A stretch of DNA of 64,000 bases from NCBI GenBank assembly GCA_001298545.1, contig LJCX01000025.1, forward strand, positions 395,149 to 459,148, read 5' to 3'. Both the position numbers and the translations under genes were made by a program. The stretch's first letter is position 1. Each line of letters begins with the position of its first letter. This stretch comes from Actinobacteria bacterium OV320. GTDB taxonomy: Bacteria > Actinomycetota > Actinomycetes > Streptomycetales > Streptomycetaceae. The notes beneath the pieces were generated by a model. That model saw only the letters and a program-made list of their open reading frames with translations. It did no database searches and was not told the DNA's origin. This document shows, piece by piece, positions 53,105 through 61,528 of this stretch.

Positions 53105-53121
53105 GCTCACCGGCCAGTGAC
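53105..53121 (-). promoter_or_regulatory. MtrA-box-like site upstream of mtrA
   Basis: On the minus strand it reads GTCACT-GGCCG-GTGAGC, one mismatch per half to the published Streptomyces MtrA pattern GTNACC-N5-GTNACC, at 39-55 bp before the mtrA start. Confidence 0.45.
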
Positions 53122-53298
53122 GATAGTCGTACGGGGCGGTCACTGTCTGCCCCGGTCCTCCGACGTCGATGTCAGCACTGATGTCAGGCGGTCCGGACAG
53201 GCGACTCGCGGCGACTCGTCGCACAGACGTCGTGACGCAGAGGAATCCCCAGCAGCCGTCGCGTGACGCCGCGGGCTCCGAGCGGCCGGAGTGAGCCG

Positions 53299-53355
53299 GC
53301 TGGGGGATGCCTAAGGCTCCGGAGCGCGCTGGGGGATGCCTCAGGCTCCAGAGCG
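53299..53355. repeat. Two tandem 29-bp repeats
   Basis: GCTGGGGGATGCCT...GAGCG at 53299-53326 and 53328-53355, 26 of 28 positions identical, with a partial third unit (GGGCTCCGAGCG, about 53273) before them. Confidence 0.8.
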
Positions 53356-53520
53356 GTCCGGTCTGGCGGCCTGGGCACGGGCAGGGAGCCCCCACGCGCG
53401 CGCCGCCCTGAACGCTCCTACGGTGGAACGAGGACGTGGCGCCCGCGGATGCCCGTTTCCGTCCGCCTCCGCCGCGCACACCCTCTCGACGTCGTCAGCG
53501 CCCTAAGGAGGCCATTCGGC

Positions 53521-53859
53521 ATGTCCACAGCATCCGACACCCCGGTCCTGGACACCCTCGCCGCCATGACCGTCGACTCTCTCGAACGATGCGGTCTGCC
53601 CCCGGACACGCTCATCCTGACCCGCATCGCCGCACTCGCGGCCTCGGACGCGCCCCCCATCTCGTACCTCGCCCACATCGACCCCGCCCTCAGGGCCAAC
53701 CTCACCGCCGCCCAGCTGCAAGACGTCCTGGTCGCCATCGCCCCCATCGTGGGCACGGCCCGCGTGATGACGGCAGCCGGCAACCTCGCCACGGCGCTCG
53801 GCATCGCCATCGCGGTGGCCGACGCGGAGATCGAGGCCGAGATCGAGGCCGGGAGCTGA
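53521..53859 (+). CDS. Carboxymuconolactone-decarboxylase-like small protein
   Basis: 112 residues from ATG 53521 with AAGGAGG 8 nt upstream. The all-helical protein starts DTPVLDTLAAMTVDSLERC and contains ILTRIAALAASDAPPISYL, LTAAQLQDVLVAIAPIVGT and NLATALGIAIAVADAEIE. This matches the CMD/AhpD-like fold found in many streptomycetes, but the redox CxxC of AhpD is absent, with only Cys24 present. It is therefore unlikely to be a peroxidase; the role is unknown. It stands alone, divergent from mtrA, with the decayed membrane gene downstream. Confidence 0.82.
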   Translation: MSTASDTPVLDTLAAMTVDSLERCGLPPDTLILTRIAALAASDAPPISYLAHIDPALRANLTAAQLQDVLVAIAPIVGTARVMTAAGNLATALGIAIAVADAEIEAEIEAGS

Positions 53860-53946
53860 AGGGAACAGCCCACAGCGGTCATGGTGCGCCCGGCGCTCCA
53901 CCGCTCCGGCCCTCGACTTCCGGGGCGTCCTGGCGGCCACTGCCGG

Positions 53947-54231
53947 GTGACGACGCCCTCCACCTGGAAGTCTCCAGCCACCACGTCGTGATCGCGCTCT
54001 TGGTCGCCGCCCTCGGGGCCGCGCTATTCGGAGGTGTCCTGGGAGTTCCGCAATGGCTGGTCGTCCGACAGCGGGTGCCCATCCCCCCAAGGTGTGGATC
54101 ACCGCCAACATCGGCCCGGCCCGGCCCTGCCGGCCTGGCTTCCGGTGATCGCGCGTGCGGTGATCACGCGTGCGGTGATCAGCGTGCCGTCGGCGATGTC
54201 GGCTGGCGCAGGAAATCGAACACATGATTGA
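53947..54231 (+). pseudogene. Decayed fragment of a membrane protein gene
   Basis: One frame reads HHVVIALLVAALGAALF, GVLGVPQWLVVRQRVPIPPR and then turns to nonsense. Another frame picks up ALPAWLPVIARAVITRAVIS to the same region, and a third reads VWITANIG between them. The pieces look like one membrane protein with at least two frameshifts, no start codon and no ribosome binding site. Three 15-bp direct repeats (CGGTGATC(G/A)CGCGTG type, about 54135-54178) lie in it. Judged from hydrophobic pattern only. Confidence 0.35.
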
Positions 54232-54239
54232 ATTTCGTC

Positions 54240-54473
54240 ATGCGACCGTTCCCCGACGATCTCGTCCAAGCACAGCAGAAGTGGAACGCCACCTACCGGC
54301 AGCTCGCTGCCAGGCCCGGTCGCACCGAGTTGCGGCGGCGTCTGCGTCGGCTGTCTGCTCAGGTGCTCTACCACCCCTATTGGCAGCAACGGCGACCCAG
54401 CCCCTCAGCGTGGCGGGAACTGCGGCACCTGGGCGACTCGGCAGCCGATGTACGCCGGCGGCTGACCGGATGA
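54240..54473 (+). CDS. Small hypothetical protein, coupled to the next gene
   Basis: 77 residues from ATG 54240 (a TTG at 54228 is open too; no ribosome binding site was seen). The protein is basic and helical: RPFPDDLVQAQQKWNATYRQ, AARPGRTELRRRLRRLSAQ and HPYWQQRRPSPSAWRELRHL. There is no membrane span or cysteine. I recognise it only as a recurring small streptomycete protein. The stop overlaps the next start (ATGA), so both are probably translated together; such pairs in Streptomyces often accompany a regulator, none of which is present here. Confidence 0.6.
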   Translation: MRPFPDDLVQAQQKWNATYRQLAARPGRTELRRRLRRLSAQVLYHPYWQQRRPSPSAWRELRHLGDSAADVRRRLTG

Positions 54474-54742
54474 CTTACAGGGACGCGGGACCGCACCTCC
54501 CGGACGACCCCGGGGACGCCTCCGGACCGAGCCGCGTGACCGTGCATCCGCCCTCCCCCAAGGGTGGCCGTCGCGTTCGCGTGAACGGCGAGATGCTCGG
54601 GGTGGCGCACAGCGTCGTCGACGTCGCGGAGTTCCTCCGGCGCGCCGGACTGGAGATGGACCCAACCGAGGTGACGGCTTCACCCTGGATCGACTGGCGT
54701 GGCGCCGGGCCTGAACACTGGGGCCCCGAGCCGAACAGCTGA
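54470..54742 (+). CDS. Small hypothetical protein, second of the coupled pair
   Basis: 90 residues beginning at ATG 54470 inside the ATGA overlap. Sequence features are a Gly/Pro-rich N-terminus, VHPPSPKGGRRVRVNGEMLG, then VAHSVVDVAEFLRRAGLEMD and SPWIDWRGAGPEHWGPE. It has no membrane span. The central part resembles short streptomycete proteins of unknown function found beside the preceding small gene. Role unknown. Confidence 0.6.
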   Translation: MTYRDAGPHLPDDPGDASGPSRVTVHPPSPKGGRRVRVNGEMLGVAHSVVDVAEFLRRAGLEMDPTEVTASPWIDWRGAGPEHWGPEPNS

Positions 54743-54882
54743 CGCATCGCGGACGCATCGCGGTGGTGGAGTCCTACCGAGCGAGCCGACCCTGCTGACA
54801 TCACGGTTCCCCATGACTCCCCGGCCTGTCGGACACGGTTGAGGCACGACCACAGGGCGTGATCCACCCTGCCCCGCAAAGG

Positions 54883-54900
54883 GTGCGCCTGCAGGCGCAC
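54883..54900. promoter_or_regulatory. 18-bp perfect palindrome upstream of the PNPOx-like gene
   Basis: GTGCGCCTGCAGGCGCAC with no spacer, 79 bp before the start codon of the next gene. Its symmetry suits a dimeric regulator; it could also form a short hairpin. Confidence 0.4.
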
Positions 54901-54978
54901 GCGTACGGCGTCCCGCCCTCGGCGCCCACACTCACCGACCAAGATCGATCGCAGATCGGCCCCACTAGGGTCGGAGGC

Positions 54979-55638
54979 ATGACAACTCCCCTTGCCGGCA
55001 GTGCCTTCGACTCGCTTCGCCTCGACGCCGTGCCCGACCAGGAGGCGTTGCGCCGGGTCTACGAACTCCCCGGCGACGCGGCCGTGCGCAAGCAGATGAC
55101 CGAACTCACCGAGCAGACAACGCGGTTGATCGGCTGCTCATCGCTGGTCCTGGTCGCCAGCGCGGATGCCGAGGGCAACTGCGACGTTTCCCCGCGCGGC
55201 GGCCCCGCCGGGTTCGTCGCCGTCCTGGACGAACGGACCGTGGCGATACCGGACGCGACCGGCAACAAGCGTCTGGACACCCTGCAGAACGTCATCGCCA
55301 CCGGACGGGCCGGGCTGCTGTTCGTCGTTCCGGGGCGCACCACGACGCTCAGAGTGAACGGCCGGGCCTGCGTCTCCACCCGCCCAGAGCTGCTGTCGCA
55401 GCTGACCGCCGTGGGCAAGCCGCCGGCCAGTGCGCTGGTGGTGGGGATCGAGGAGGTCTACCCGCACTGCCCCAAGTCGCTGCTGCGCAGCGGGGCCTGG
55501 AAGCCGGAGGAGTGGCTGCCGGCGGACGCGCAGCCGGCCTCGGCCGAGGTGACGCTGGCCCAACTGCGGATGCCGGAGCTGACGATCGCCGACATCGAGC
55601 AGGCGGAGGCGGACTCGCTGAAGTACCGGTACGAGTGA
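54979..55638 (+). CDS. Pyridoxamine-5'-phosphate-oxidase-like flavin protein
   Basis: 219 residues from ATG 54979 with GGAGGC directly upstream. The split-barrel FMN/F420-binding fold is marked by LIGCSSLVLVASADAEGNC, DVSPRGGPAGFV, TGNKRLDTLQN, VNGRACVSTRPELL and the C-terminal VEEVYPHCPKSLLR region (as IEEVYPHCPKSLL). This belongs to the MSMEG_1061-type group of pyridoxamine oxidase-related proteins. Not a vitamin B6 enzyme proper; it probably reduces or protects against a small molecule or acts as an FMN protein. It is monocistronic by spacing, followed after 177 bp by a GNAT gene. Confidence 0.85.
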   Translation: MTTPLAGSAFDSLRLDAVPDQEALRRVYELPGDAAVRKQMTELTEQTTRLIGCSSLVLVASADAEGNCDVSPRGGPAGFVAVLDERTVAIPDATGNKRLDTLQNVIATGRAGLLFVVPGRTTTLRVNGRACVSTRPELLSQLTAVGKPPASALVVGIEEVYPHCPKSLLRSGAWKPEEWLPADAQPASAEVTLAQLRMPELTIADIEQAEADSLKYRYE

Positions 55639-55815
55639 CGGACCGCCCTGCGAGCCCTGAACCACCAGCCGCCCGTACTCCCGGCCCGGCCCGGCCCGGC
55701 CAGCCGCAAGCTCTGGGCATCGAGGAACTGCGCGGGGCCGAACAGACGCTCACGCAGCGGTCCCCGCGGAAAATCTGCGTGCGGCGCGAGCCCGTCCAGT
55801 GGTGGGATGCGCCGC

Positions 55816-56673
55816 ATGAGCGACCCGCTGCGCGACCGCATCGAGCGGTACTACGCCACCGTGCCCCTGCTGTTCGCCGACGCCGAGGACTTCGGCCCCC
55901 TGCGCCTGTTCGTACGGAAGGAGCCCGGCGCCCCGTACTACGGCGGCCCGAGCCACGCCCAGCCCACCGGCGCGGCCCCCGTGGACGCCGCCGACATCGC
56001 CCGGGTGCGCGCCCGGCAGCGTGAGCTCGGTGTGCCGGAGGCGTTCGAATGGCTGGCCGAGTCGGCACCCGCGCTGCGGGCCCGGATCGAGGCCGCCGGC
56101 CTCCTGGTGCTGCGACGGCCGCTGATGGTGCTGCCGCCCCAGCACCCGCTGCCTCCGCAGCCCCTGCCGGACGGCGTGACACTGCGCGCGCTGACCGCGG
56201 ACGACCCCGCCCTGCCCGCGGCCCTCGCCCTCCCGCGCCTGGCCTTCGCCAAGGAGCCCCCCACGGCGCAGCCCGGCCTCACGGCGGGCCCGCCGGACCG
56301 GGCGGAGCTGTCGCGGCTGGCCGAGGCGCTCACCGTGGACGGCACGGTGGCCGCGGTGAGCGCCACGATCCGCGCCGGGCACAAGACCCTCGTCGCCGCC
56401 CTCGCCCCGGACGGCACCCCCCTGGCCACCGGCCACTACCACCCGGCAACCGCCGCCACGGAGATCGGCGGCGTCGGCACCCTTCCCTCCGCCCGCCGCC
56501 AGGGACTGGCCGGCGCCGTGACAGCGGGCCTGGTCGCCCACGCCCGCACCCACGGCGTCGAGACGATCTTCCTCGCCTACGCGCAGGAGACCGTCGCCCG
56601 CATCTACGCCCGCCTCGGCTTCCGCCCGGCGGGCACCACCCTCCTGATCGCCGACCAGCCCGCCCGCTCGTAG
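55816..56673 (+). CDS. GNAT-family N-acetyltransferase
   Basis: 285 residues from ATG 55816 (GGTGGG 9 nt upstream; ATG 55807 is three codons longer). The N-terminal half (1-125, DPLRDRIERYYATVPLLF...) is not catalytic and the acetyltransferase domain lies at the C-terminal half, with VGTLPSARRQGLAGAVTAGL containing the acetyl-CoA R-x-x-G-x-A loop and ETIFLAYAQETVARIYARLG as the final helix-strand. The two-part arrangement resembles actinobacterial GNAT proteins with a degenerate N-terminal GNAT module. Substrate unknown. It is convergent with mtnA across a 22-bp repeat array. Confidence 0.87.
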   Translation: MSDPLRDRIERYYATVPLLFADAEDFGPLRLFVRKEPGAPYYGGPSHAQPTGAAPVDAADIARVRARQRELGVPEAFEWLAESAPALRARIEAAGLLVLRRPLMVLPPQHPLPPQPLPDGVTLRALTADDPALPAALALPRLAFAKEPPTAQPGLTAGPPDRAELSRLAEALTVDGTVAAVSATIRAGHKTLVAALAPDGTPLATGHYHPATAATEIGGVGTLPSARRQGLAGAVTAGLVAHARTHGVETIFLAYAQETVARIYARLGFRPAGTTLLIADQPARS

Positions 56674-56714
56674 GCCCTAGCCCGGCTCAAGCGGCGGGCC
56701 GACGAGCGCCCGCC

Positions 56715-56786
56715 AGGTGATCGACGGCCGCCCGACGGGTGATCAACGGCCAACCGACGGGTGACCGACGGCCGACCGACGGGCGA
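56715..56786. repeat. Tandem 22-bp repeats at a convergent junction
   Basis: GGGTGATC.ACGGCC..CCGAC units at 56715, 56737 and 56759 plus a partial fourth (GGGCGATCAG, 56781). They run into the stop codon of mtnA (56787). Confidence 0.85.
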
Positions 56787-57938
56787 TCAGAGAGCCGCCC
56801 CCGCCTCTCCCCGGCGCGCCCTGCCACACAGCTCCGCGAGCGCGTCGGCCGTCACCGGCGAGGCCACGCCCTCCTCCGTGACGATCGCCGTCACCAGCTC
56901 GGGCGGCGTCACGTCGAACGCGGGGTTGTACGCCTGGGTCCCCAGCGGCGCCACCGGAATTCCGCCACCCGCTCCCGTCACCGGCGCCTGGGCCGCCATG
57001 GCCTCCGTCACCTCGAACCCGGGGCGCTGCTCCACCTCGATGGACGCCCCGTCCGGCGTCTCCAGGTCCACCGTCGTCACCGGCGCCACCACGATGAACG
57101 GCACATGGTGGTACCGCGCCAGCACCGCGAGCGGGTAGCTCCCCACCTTGTTCGCCACCGACCCGTCGGCCGCGATGCGATCAGCCCCGATCAGCACCGC
57201 GTCCACCTCCCCCGCCGCGAACAGCGAGCCCGCCGCGTTGTCGGTCAGCAAGGTGTACGCCATGCCGTTGCGGGCCGCTTCGTACGCCGTGAGGCGGGCC
57301 CCCTGGAGCAGCGGACGCGTCTCGTCCACCCACAACCGGCGAAGCCGGCCCACCCGGTGCGCCGCGAGCGCCACCGCGAACGCCGTCCCCTCCCCGCCCG
57401 ACACCAGCGCGCCGGTGTTGCAGTGCGTGAGCACACGATGCCCGCCGCCCGGCAGCAGCTCGTCCAGGAGCGTCAGCCCGTGCCCGGCCATCCGAACGCT
57501 GGCCTCGGCGTCCTCCCGGTGCAGCTGCCGCGCGGCCGCCAGCGCGGCCTGCGCGCCCTGCGCCGGATCGCCGCCGTCGGCGAGTTCCGCCCGGTACGCG
57601 GCCCGGGCCCGGCGCACACCGACCGACAGGTTCACCGCGGTGGGGCGGGCGCCCGCGAGCGCGTTCGCTGCCTCGTCCACGTCGAACCCGCGCGCGGCGG
57701 CGAGCGCGACACCGTACGCCCCGGCGATACCGAGCAACGGCGCCCCGCGCACGGCCAGCGACCGGATCGCCTCGACCAGCGCGGACGCGTCCGTACACAC
57801 CAGTTCGACCTCCTCCGCCGGCAGTCTCGTCTGGTCGAGAAGGACCAGCACGGGACCTTCCGGCAGCTCCTCCCAACGGATCGCAGGAATCTCGGCCGGC
57901 CGCTTGTCCTCGCCGGAATGCGCGTACTGATCAGCCAT
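56787..57938 (-). CDS. mtnA: S-methyl-5-thioribose-1-phosphate isomerase
   Basis: Methionine salvage enzyme converting methylthioribose-1-phosphate to methylthioribulose-1-phosphate. From ATG 57938 it has 383 residues, slightly longer than the family average. Catalytic residues are in place: Cys173 in LTHCNTGAL and Asp253 in IGADRIAADGSVANKVG, with the substrate-binding RGAPLLGIAGAYG (64-76), WVDETRPLLQGARLTAYE and the C-terminal ITAIVTEEG-type segment (LVTAIVTEEGV). No other methionine salvage gene is adjacent. The ribosome binding site is weak. Its 3' end abuts a tandem repeat array. Confidence 0.95.
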   Translation of the reverse strand: MADQYAHSGEDKRPAEIPAIRWEELPEGPVLVLLDQTRLPAEEVELVCTDASALVEAIRSLAVRGAPLLGIAGAYGVALAAARGFDVDEAANALAGARPTAVNLSVGVRRARAAYRAELADGGDPAQGAQAALAAARQLHREDAEASVRMAGHGLTLLDELLPGGGHRVLTHCNTGALVSGGEGTAFAVALAAHRVGRLRRLWVDETRPLLQGARLTAYEAARNGMAYTLLTDNAAGSLFAAGEVDAVLIGADRIAADGSVANKVGSYPLAVLARYHHVPFIVVAPVTTVDLETPDGASIEVEQRPGFEVTEAMAAQAPVTGAGGGIPVAPLGTQAYNPAFDVTPPELVTAIVTEEGVASPVTADALAELCGRARRGEAGAAL

Positions 57939-58078
57939 GCGGTCAGTCTGCCCCCGATCCGGCGGACAATTGAAGGTGTGCAGCCCATACCGCGGCCGGT
58001 CAACCGATGAGCACCCCATGGCACGATGGCTCCCAACCTGCCGCCGCGACCGCGGACGGGCACCGTGAAGGAGCGACG

Positions 58079-59479
58079 ATGAAAGACACTCCGGGCTGGG
58101 CCTCGCCCGGATCCGCCCCGTCCGACGGACAGGAGCCCGGCGCGTCCCACCCCGCCGAGCCCACGGACCGCCCCGCCGGTGCCCAGCCCGCGGACCAGCC
58201 GGACGCGAACCCGCAGGGCCCCGGCACGAAGTGGTCCAAGGAACAGCCGCCGCCCGGCCCCGGCCAGTGGTCCGCGCCCGCGGGCGCCCCGAACCCGGGC
58301 CGCAACGCGGGCCAGACCCCGCCGCCCCCACCGCCTCCGCCGCCAGGACCCGGCTGGGGCACTTACCCGCCCGCCGGACCCGGCGGCGCATACCCCGGCG
58401 GCCCCGCGGGCCCCGGACAGGGCGGCTACGGCGGCTACGGCGGCTACGGCGCTCCCGGCTGGGGTGCAGGCTGGGGCGGCCCCCCGCCCGCGGCGAAGCC
58501 CGGCGTGATCCCGCTGCGCCCGCTCGCCGTGGGCGAGATCCTCGACGGCGCCGTCGCCACGATGCGCACCTACTGGCGCACGGTCCTGGGCATCTCGCTG
58601 ACCGTCGCCGTCGTCACCCAGGTCTTCGTCGTCCTGTTGCAGGGCCTCATCCTGGACTCCGCCACGGACACGAACGCGCTCGGCGACGCGAGCGCCACCG
58701 CCGACGAGCAGCTCAGCGCCATGGGCGACGCCATGCGCGCCTCCGGCCCCGTCCTCGTCATCACCCTCATCGGCACCATCACGGCGACCGCCCTGCTCAC
58801 CGCCGTCACCAGCCGGGCGGTGCTCGGCAAACCGGTGACCCTCGGCGAGGCCTGGCGCGACGCCCGCCCCCAGGTGCTCAAGCTGTTCGGCCTGATCTTC
58901 CTGCTGATGCTCATCGCCGTCGCCATCGTCCTCGTATGCCTGCTGCCGGGCATCCTCGTGAGCGCCGCCGGAAACTCCGACGCGGGGGCCGCGCTCAAGG
59001 CCTTCGGCATCCTCGGTTCGATCGTCCTGGCGCTGTGGCTGCTGATCCGCCTCTCCCTCGCCTCGCCCGCGCTGATGCTGGAGAAGCAGAGCATCAAGAA
59101 GGCCCTCGGCCGTTCCGCGAAGCTCACCCGCGGCTCCTGGTGGCGGGTCTTCGGCATCCAGGTGCTCGCCCTGATCATCGCGAACGTCGTCGCGACGATC
59201 GTCGTCGTCCCGTTCGCCCTCCTCGGTGCCGCCGTGAGCGACGGGGGCATCAGCGGCATGGTCGACGCGAGCAGCGACTACGGCTGGACCTACCTGATCA
59301 TCAGCGGCATCGGTTCGGTCATCGGCTCCATGATCACCTTCCCGATCTCGGCGGGCGTCACCGTCCTCCTCTACGTCGACCAGCGCATCCGCCGCGAGGC
59401 CCTCGACCTCGACCTGGCCCGCGCCGCGGGCCTCCAGGACTACGGCACCTCTGCCGCCGGCACGACCCCGGGGAGTTGA
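58079..59479 (+). CDS. Polytopic membrane protein with Pro/Gly-rich N-terminus
   Basis: 466 residues from ATG 58079 (AAGGAG just upstream; a longer in-frame ATG at 58007 is poorer). Residues 1-140 are disordered, Pro-rich (PPPPPPPPPGPGWG) and contain GGYGGYGGYG. The rest has about six hydrophobic spans beginning near 185 and two short polar loops, with IPLRPLAVGEILDGAVATMR as the conserved entry, LGRSAKLTRGSWWRVFGI and LLYVDQRIRREALDL near the end. The pattern recalls glycerophosphodiester-phosphodiesterase membrane-domain proteins, without the catalytic domain. It heads an envelope operon (next gene 4 bp on). Confidence 0.8.
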   Translation: MKDTPGWASPGSAPSDGQEPGASHPAEPTDRPAGAQPADQPDANPQGPGTKWSKEQPPPGPGQWSAPAGAPNPGRNAGQTPPPPPPPPPGPGWGTYPPAGPGGAYPGGPAGPGQGGYGGYGGYGAPGWGAGWGGPPPAAKPGVIPLRPLAVGEILDGAVATMRTYWRTVLGISLTVAVVTQVFVVLLQGLILDSATDTNALGDASATADEQLSAMGDAMRASGPVLVITLIGTITATALLTAVTSRAVLGKPVTLGEAWRDARPQVLKLFGLIFLLMLIAVAIVLVCLLPGILVSAAGNSDAGAALKAFGILGSIVLALWLLIRLSLASPALMLEKQSIKKALGRSAKLTRGSWWRVFGIQVLALIIANVVATIVVVPFALLGAAVSDGGISGMVDASSDYGWTYLIISGIGSVIGSMITFPISAGVTVLLYVDQRIRREALDLDLARAAGLQDYGTSAAGTTPGS

Positions 59480-59483
59480 TGCG

Positions 59484-60335
59484 GTGAGCCCGGCGGGGGG
59501 AGTTCTCACAGCGGTACCGCTCCCGGGCACCCTGCCCGCAGCGGCGCTGCTGCCCGGCATCGACGACACCGCCCCTGCCACCGCCCTGCCCGGCGTCGCC
59601 GACAGGGCGGTGGCAGCCCTGCTGCGGGCGGGGGACGGAACCGTACTGTCCCTGTCCGCCCGCTCGGACGACCAGCCGCCACTCACCGTCCCGCGCGACC
59701 CCGCGCGGGAGGCCGCCCGCCGTGAACTGTCCAAGGACCTGTACCACCAGAACGACCCCAGCCTGTTCCAGCGCGCCCTGGACACCCTCTGGGACTGGGT
59801 CGGCGACCTGTTCGACACCGCCTCGACCGCCACCCCAGGCGGCACCCTCGGCCTGGTGGTCGTCCTCCTGGCCCTGGCAGCCGTCGTGGGCGCCCTGTGG
59901 TGGCGCCTGGGCTCCCCGCGCCGCCGGCCCACATCCGCCTCCGCCCTCTTCGACGACCGTCCCCGCAGCGCCGCCGAACACCGCGCGGCCGCCGAGGCAC
60001 ACGCCACCCAGGGCCACTGGAACCAGGCCGTCCAGGAACGCATGCGCGCCATCGTCCGCTCCCTCGAGGAACGCGCCCTCCTCGACACCCGCCCCGGCCG
60101 CACGGCCGACGAGGCCGCCGCCGACGCAGGCCGCACCCTGCCCGCCCACACGGACCGGCTCCGCGCCGCCGCCCGCGACTTCGACGACGTGACATACGGC
60201 GGCCGCCGCGCCACCCAGCAGTCGTACGGGCGCATGGCCGAACTCGACCTCGACCTGGAACGCACCAAGCCCCGGCTCACGGCGAGCAGCACCCACACCG
60301 CGGCCCACCCCGCCCGCCGGGGAGCCGCCGAATGA
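59484..60335 (+). CDS. DUF4129 domain-containing membrane protein
   Basis: 283 residues from GTG 59484 with GGGGAG upstream. A short N-terminal hydrophobic patch is followed by an external segment with RREAARRELSKDLYHQNDPSL, one firm span at about 110-130 (TLGLVVVLLALAAVVGALWW) and a cytoplasmic DUF4129 domain (EHRAAAEAHATQGHWNQAV, ERMRAIVRSLEERALLD, LRAAARDFDDVTYGG). DUF4129 proteins are regular members of MoxR/DUF58 operons in actinobacteria and are thought to assist the AAA+ machine. The ATGA overlap links it to the next gene. Confidence 0.88.
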   Translation: MSPAGGVLTAVPLPGTLPAAALLPGIDDTAPATALPGVADRAVAALLRAGDGTVLSLSARSDDQPPLTVPRDPAREAARRELSKDLYHQNDPSLFQRALDTLWDWVGDLFDTASTATPGGTLGLVVVLLALAAVVGALWWRLGSPRRRPTSASALFDDRPRSAAEHRAAAEAHATQGHWNQAVQERMRAIVRSLEERALLDTRPGRTADEAAADAGRTLPAHTDRLRAAARDFDDVTYGGRRATQQSYGRMAELDLDLERTKPRLTASSTHTAAHPARRGAAE

Positions 60336-61528
60336 CGACCGAGGCCACGCTCCCGTCCACCTCGGCCTCGCCCACCGCCCTGCGGCTGTGGACCCGCGCG
60401 CGAGGCGTCACGCTCGCGCTCGTGCTGCTCCTGGCAGGGGCCGTCACGCTCGCCGCGCTCCAGTCCGACGCCCGCCACGGCGCCCTCGACCCACGCTCCG
60501 CCGACCCCTACGGCAGCCGCGCGACCGCCGAACTCCTCGCCGACCGCGGCGTGTCCACCCGCGTCGTCACCACCCTGGCCCAGGCCCGCGCCGCGGCGCG
60601 CCCCGACACCACGCTCCTGGTCGCCGCCCCGGACCTGCTGGCGGAACGTCAACAGCAGGACCTGCACGCGGCGATCGCCGGCTCGGGCGGCCGTACCGTC
60701 CTCGTCGCCCCCAGCGGCTGGTCCGTGGGAACCCTCGCCCCCGGCGTGACCGCAGACCCCGCCAACAGCCGCGGCTCCGCGCTCTCCCCCGACTGCACGC
60801 TGCCCGCCGCCCGCCGCGCCGGCACCGCGCAGACCGGCGGCATCCGCTACACCACCCGCCATCTCGACGCCGACAAGTGCTACCCCAGCGAACGCCTGGC
60901 CACCCTGCTGCGCATCCCGGACACCTCCGGCAACGGCGACACCGTGGTCCTCGGCGCGCCCGACATCCTCTACAACAACCGCCTCGACGAAGAGGGCAAC
61001 GCCTCGCTCGCCCTCCAACTCCTCGGCTCCCGCAGCCATCTGGTCTGGTACCTCCCCTCGCTCTCCGACACCTCAGCCACCGACCAGGACGACGAGAAAA
61101 GCTTCTTCGACCTGATCCCCGGCGGCTGGCTCTGGGGCACACTCCAGCTGTTCGTCGCGGCAGCCCTCGCCGCGCTCTGGCGGGCACGCCGCCTCGGCCC
61201 CCTCGTGCCCGAGAAACTCCCCGTGGCGATCCGCGCCTCCGAAACCGTCGAAGGCCGCGCCCGCCTCTACCGCAAAGCCAACGCCCGCGACCGCGCGGCC
61301 GCCGCTCTTCGCTCCACCCCCCGCCCCCGCCTCGCCCCTCTCCTGGGCGTCGCCGTCACCCAGGCGCACGCGCCCGAGGCACTCGTCCCCGCCCTGTCCA
61401 CCCACCTCCACGGCGACGGACAGTCCCTGCACTCCCTCCTCTTCGGCCCACCGCCAGGCGACGACGCGGCCCTGATCGCGCTCGCCGACCAACTCGACGC
61501 CCTCGAAAGAGAGGTACGCCGTCCATGA
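60332..61528 (+). CDS. DUF4350 domain-containing protein
   Basis: 398 residues starting at ATG 60332 in an ATGA overlap. The first span is at about 25-44 (VTLALVLLLAGAVTLAAL), then an external DUF4350 region (about 45-260; SADPYGSRATAELLADRGV, TTLLVAAPDLLAERQQQDL, GGRTVLVAPSGWSV) with two cysteines (CTLPAARR and KCYPSE), a second span near 270-290 and a cytoplasmic tail with VPEKLPVAIRASETVEGRA. DUF4350 is a structural partner in the same operon type. The stop overlaps the MoxR start (ATGATG context). Confidence 0.87.
   Translation: MTTEATLPSTSASPTALRLWTRARGVTLALVLLLAGAVTLAALQSDARHGALDPRSADPYGSRATAELLADRGVSTRVVTTLAQARAAARPDTTLLVAAPDLLAERQQQDLHAAIAGSGGRTVLVAPSGWSVGTLAPGVTADPANSRGSALSPDCTLPAARRAGTAQTGGIRYTTRHLDADKCYPSERLATLLRIPDTSGNGDTVVLGAPDILYNNRLDEEGNASLALQLLGSRSHLVWYLPSLSDTSATDQDDEKSFFDLIPGGWLWGTLQLFVAAALAALWRARRLGPLVPEKLPVAIRASETVEGRARLYRKANARDRAAAALRSTPRPRLAPLLGVAVTQAHAPEALVPALSTHLHGDGQSLHSLLFGPPPGDDAALIALADQLDALEREVRRP

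Larger units (their letters stand above)
53067..53520. other. Divergent region mtrA / CMD gene with repeats
   Basis: 454 bp that must carry the mtrA promoter. The half next to mtrA has the MtrA-like site (53105-53121) and a GTGACC half-site (53139-53144 complement). The other half has a 29-bp tandem pair (53299-53355). No gene was found. Confidence 0.5.

Noticed and set aside
57632..61039. 1135-residue minus-strand open frame
   Set aside because: Spans the divergent region and the antisense of the MoxR operon, plus an out-of-frame part of mtnA; no coherent protein.
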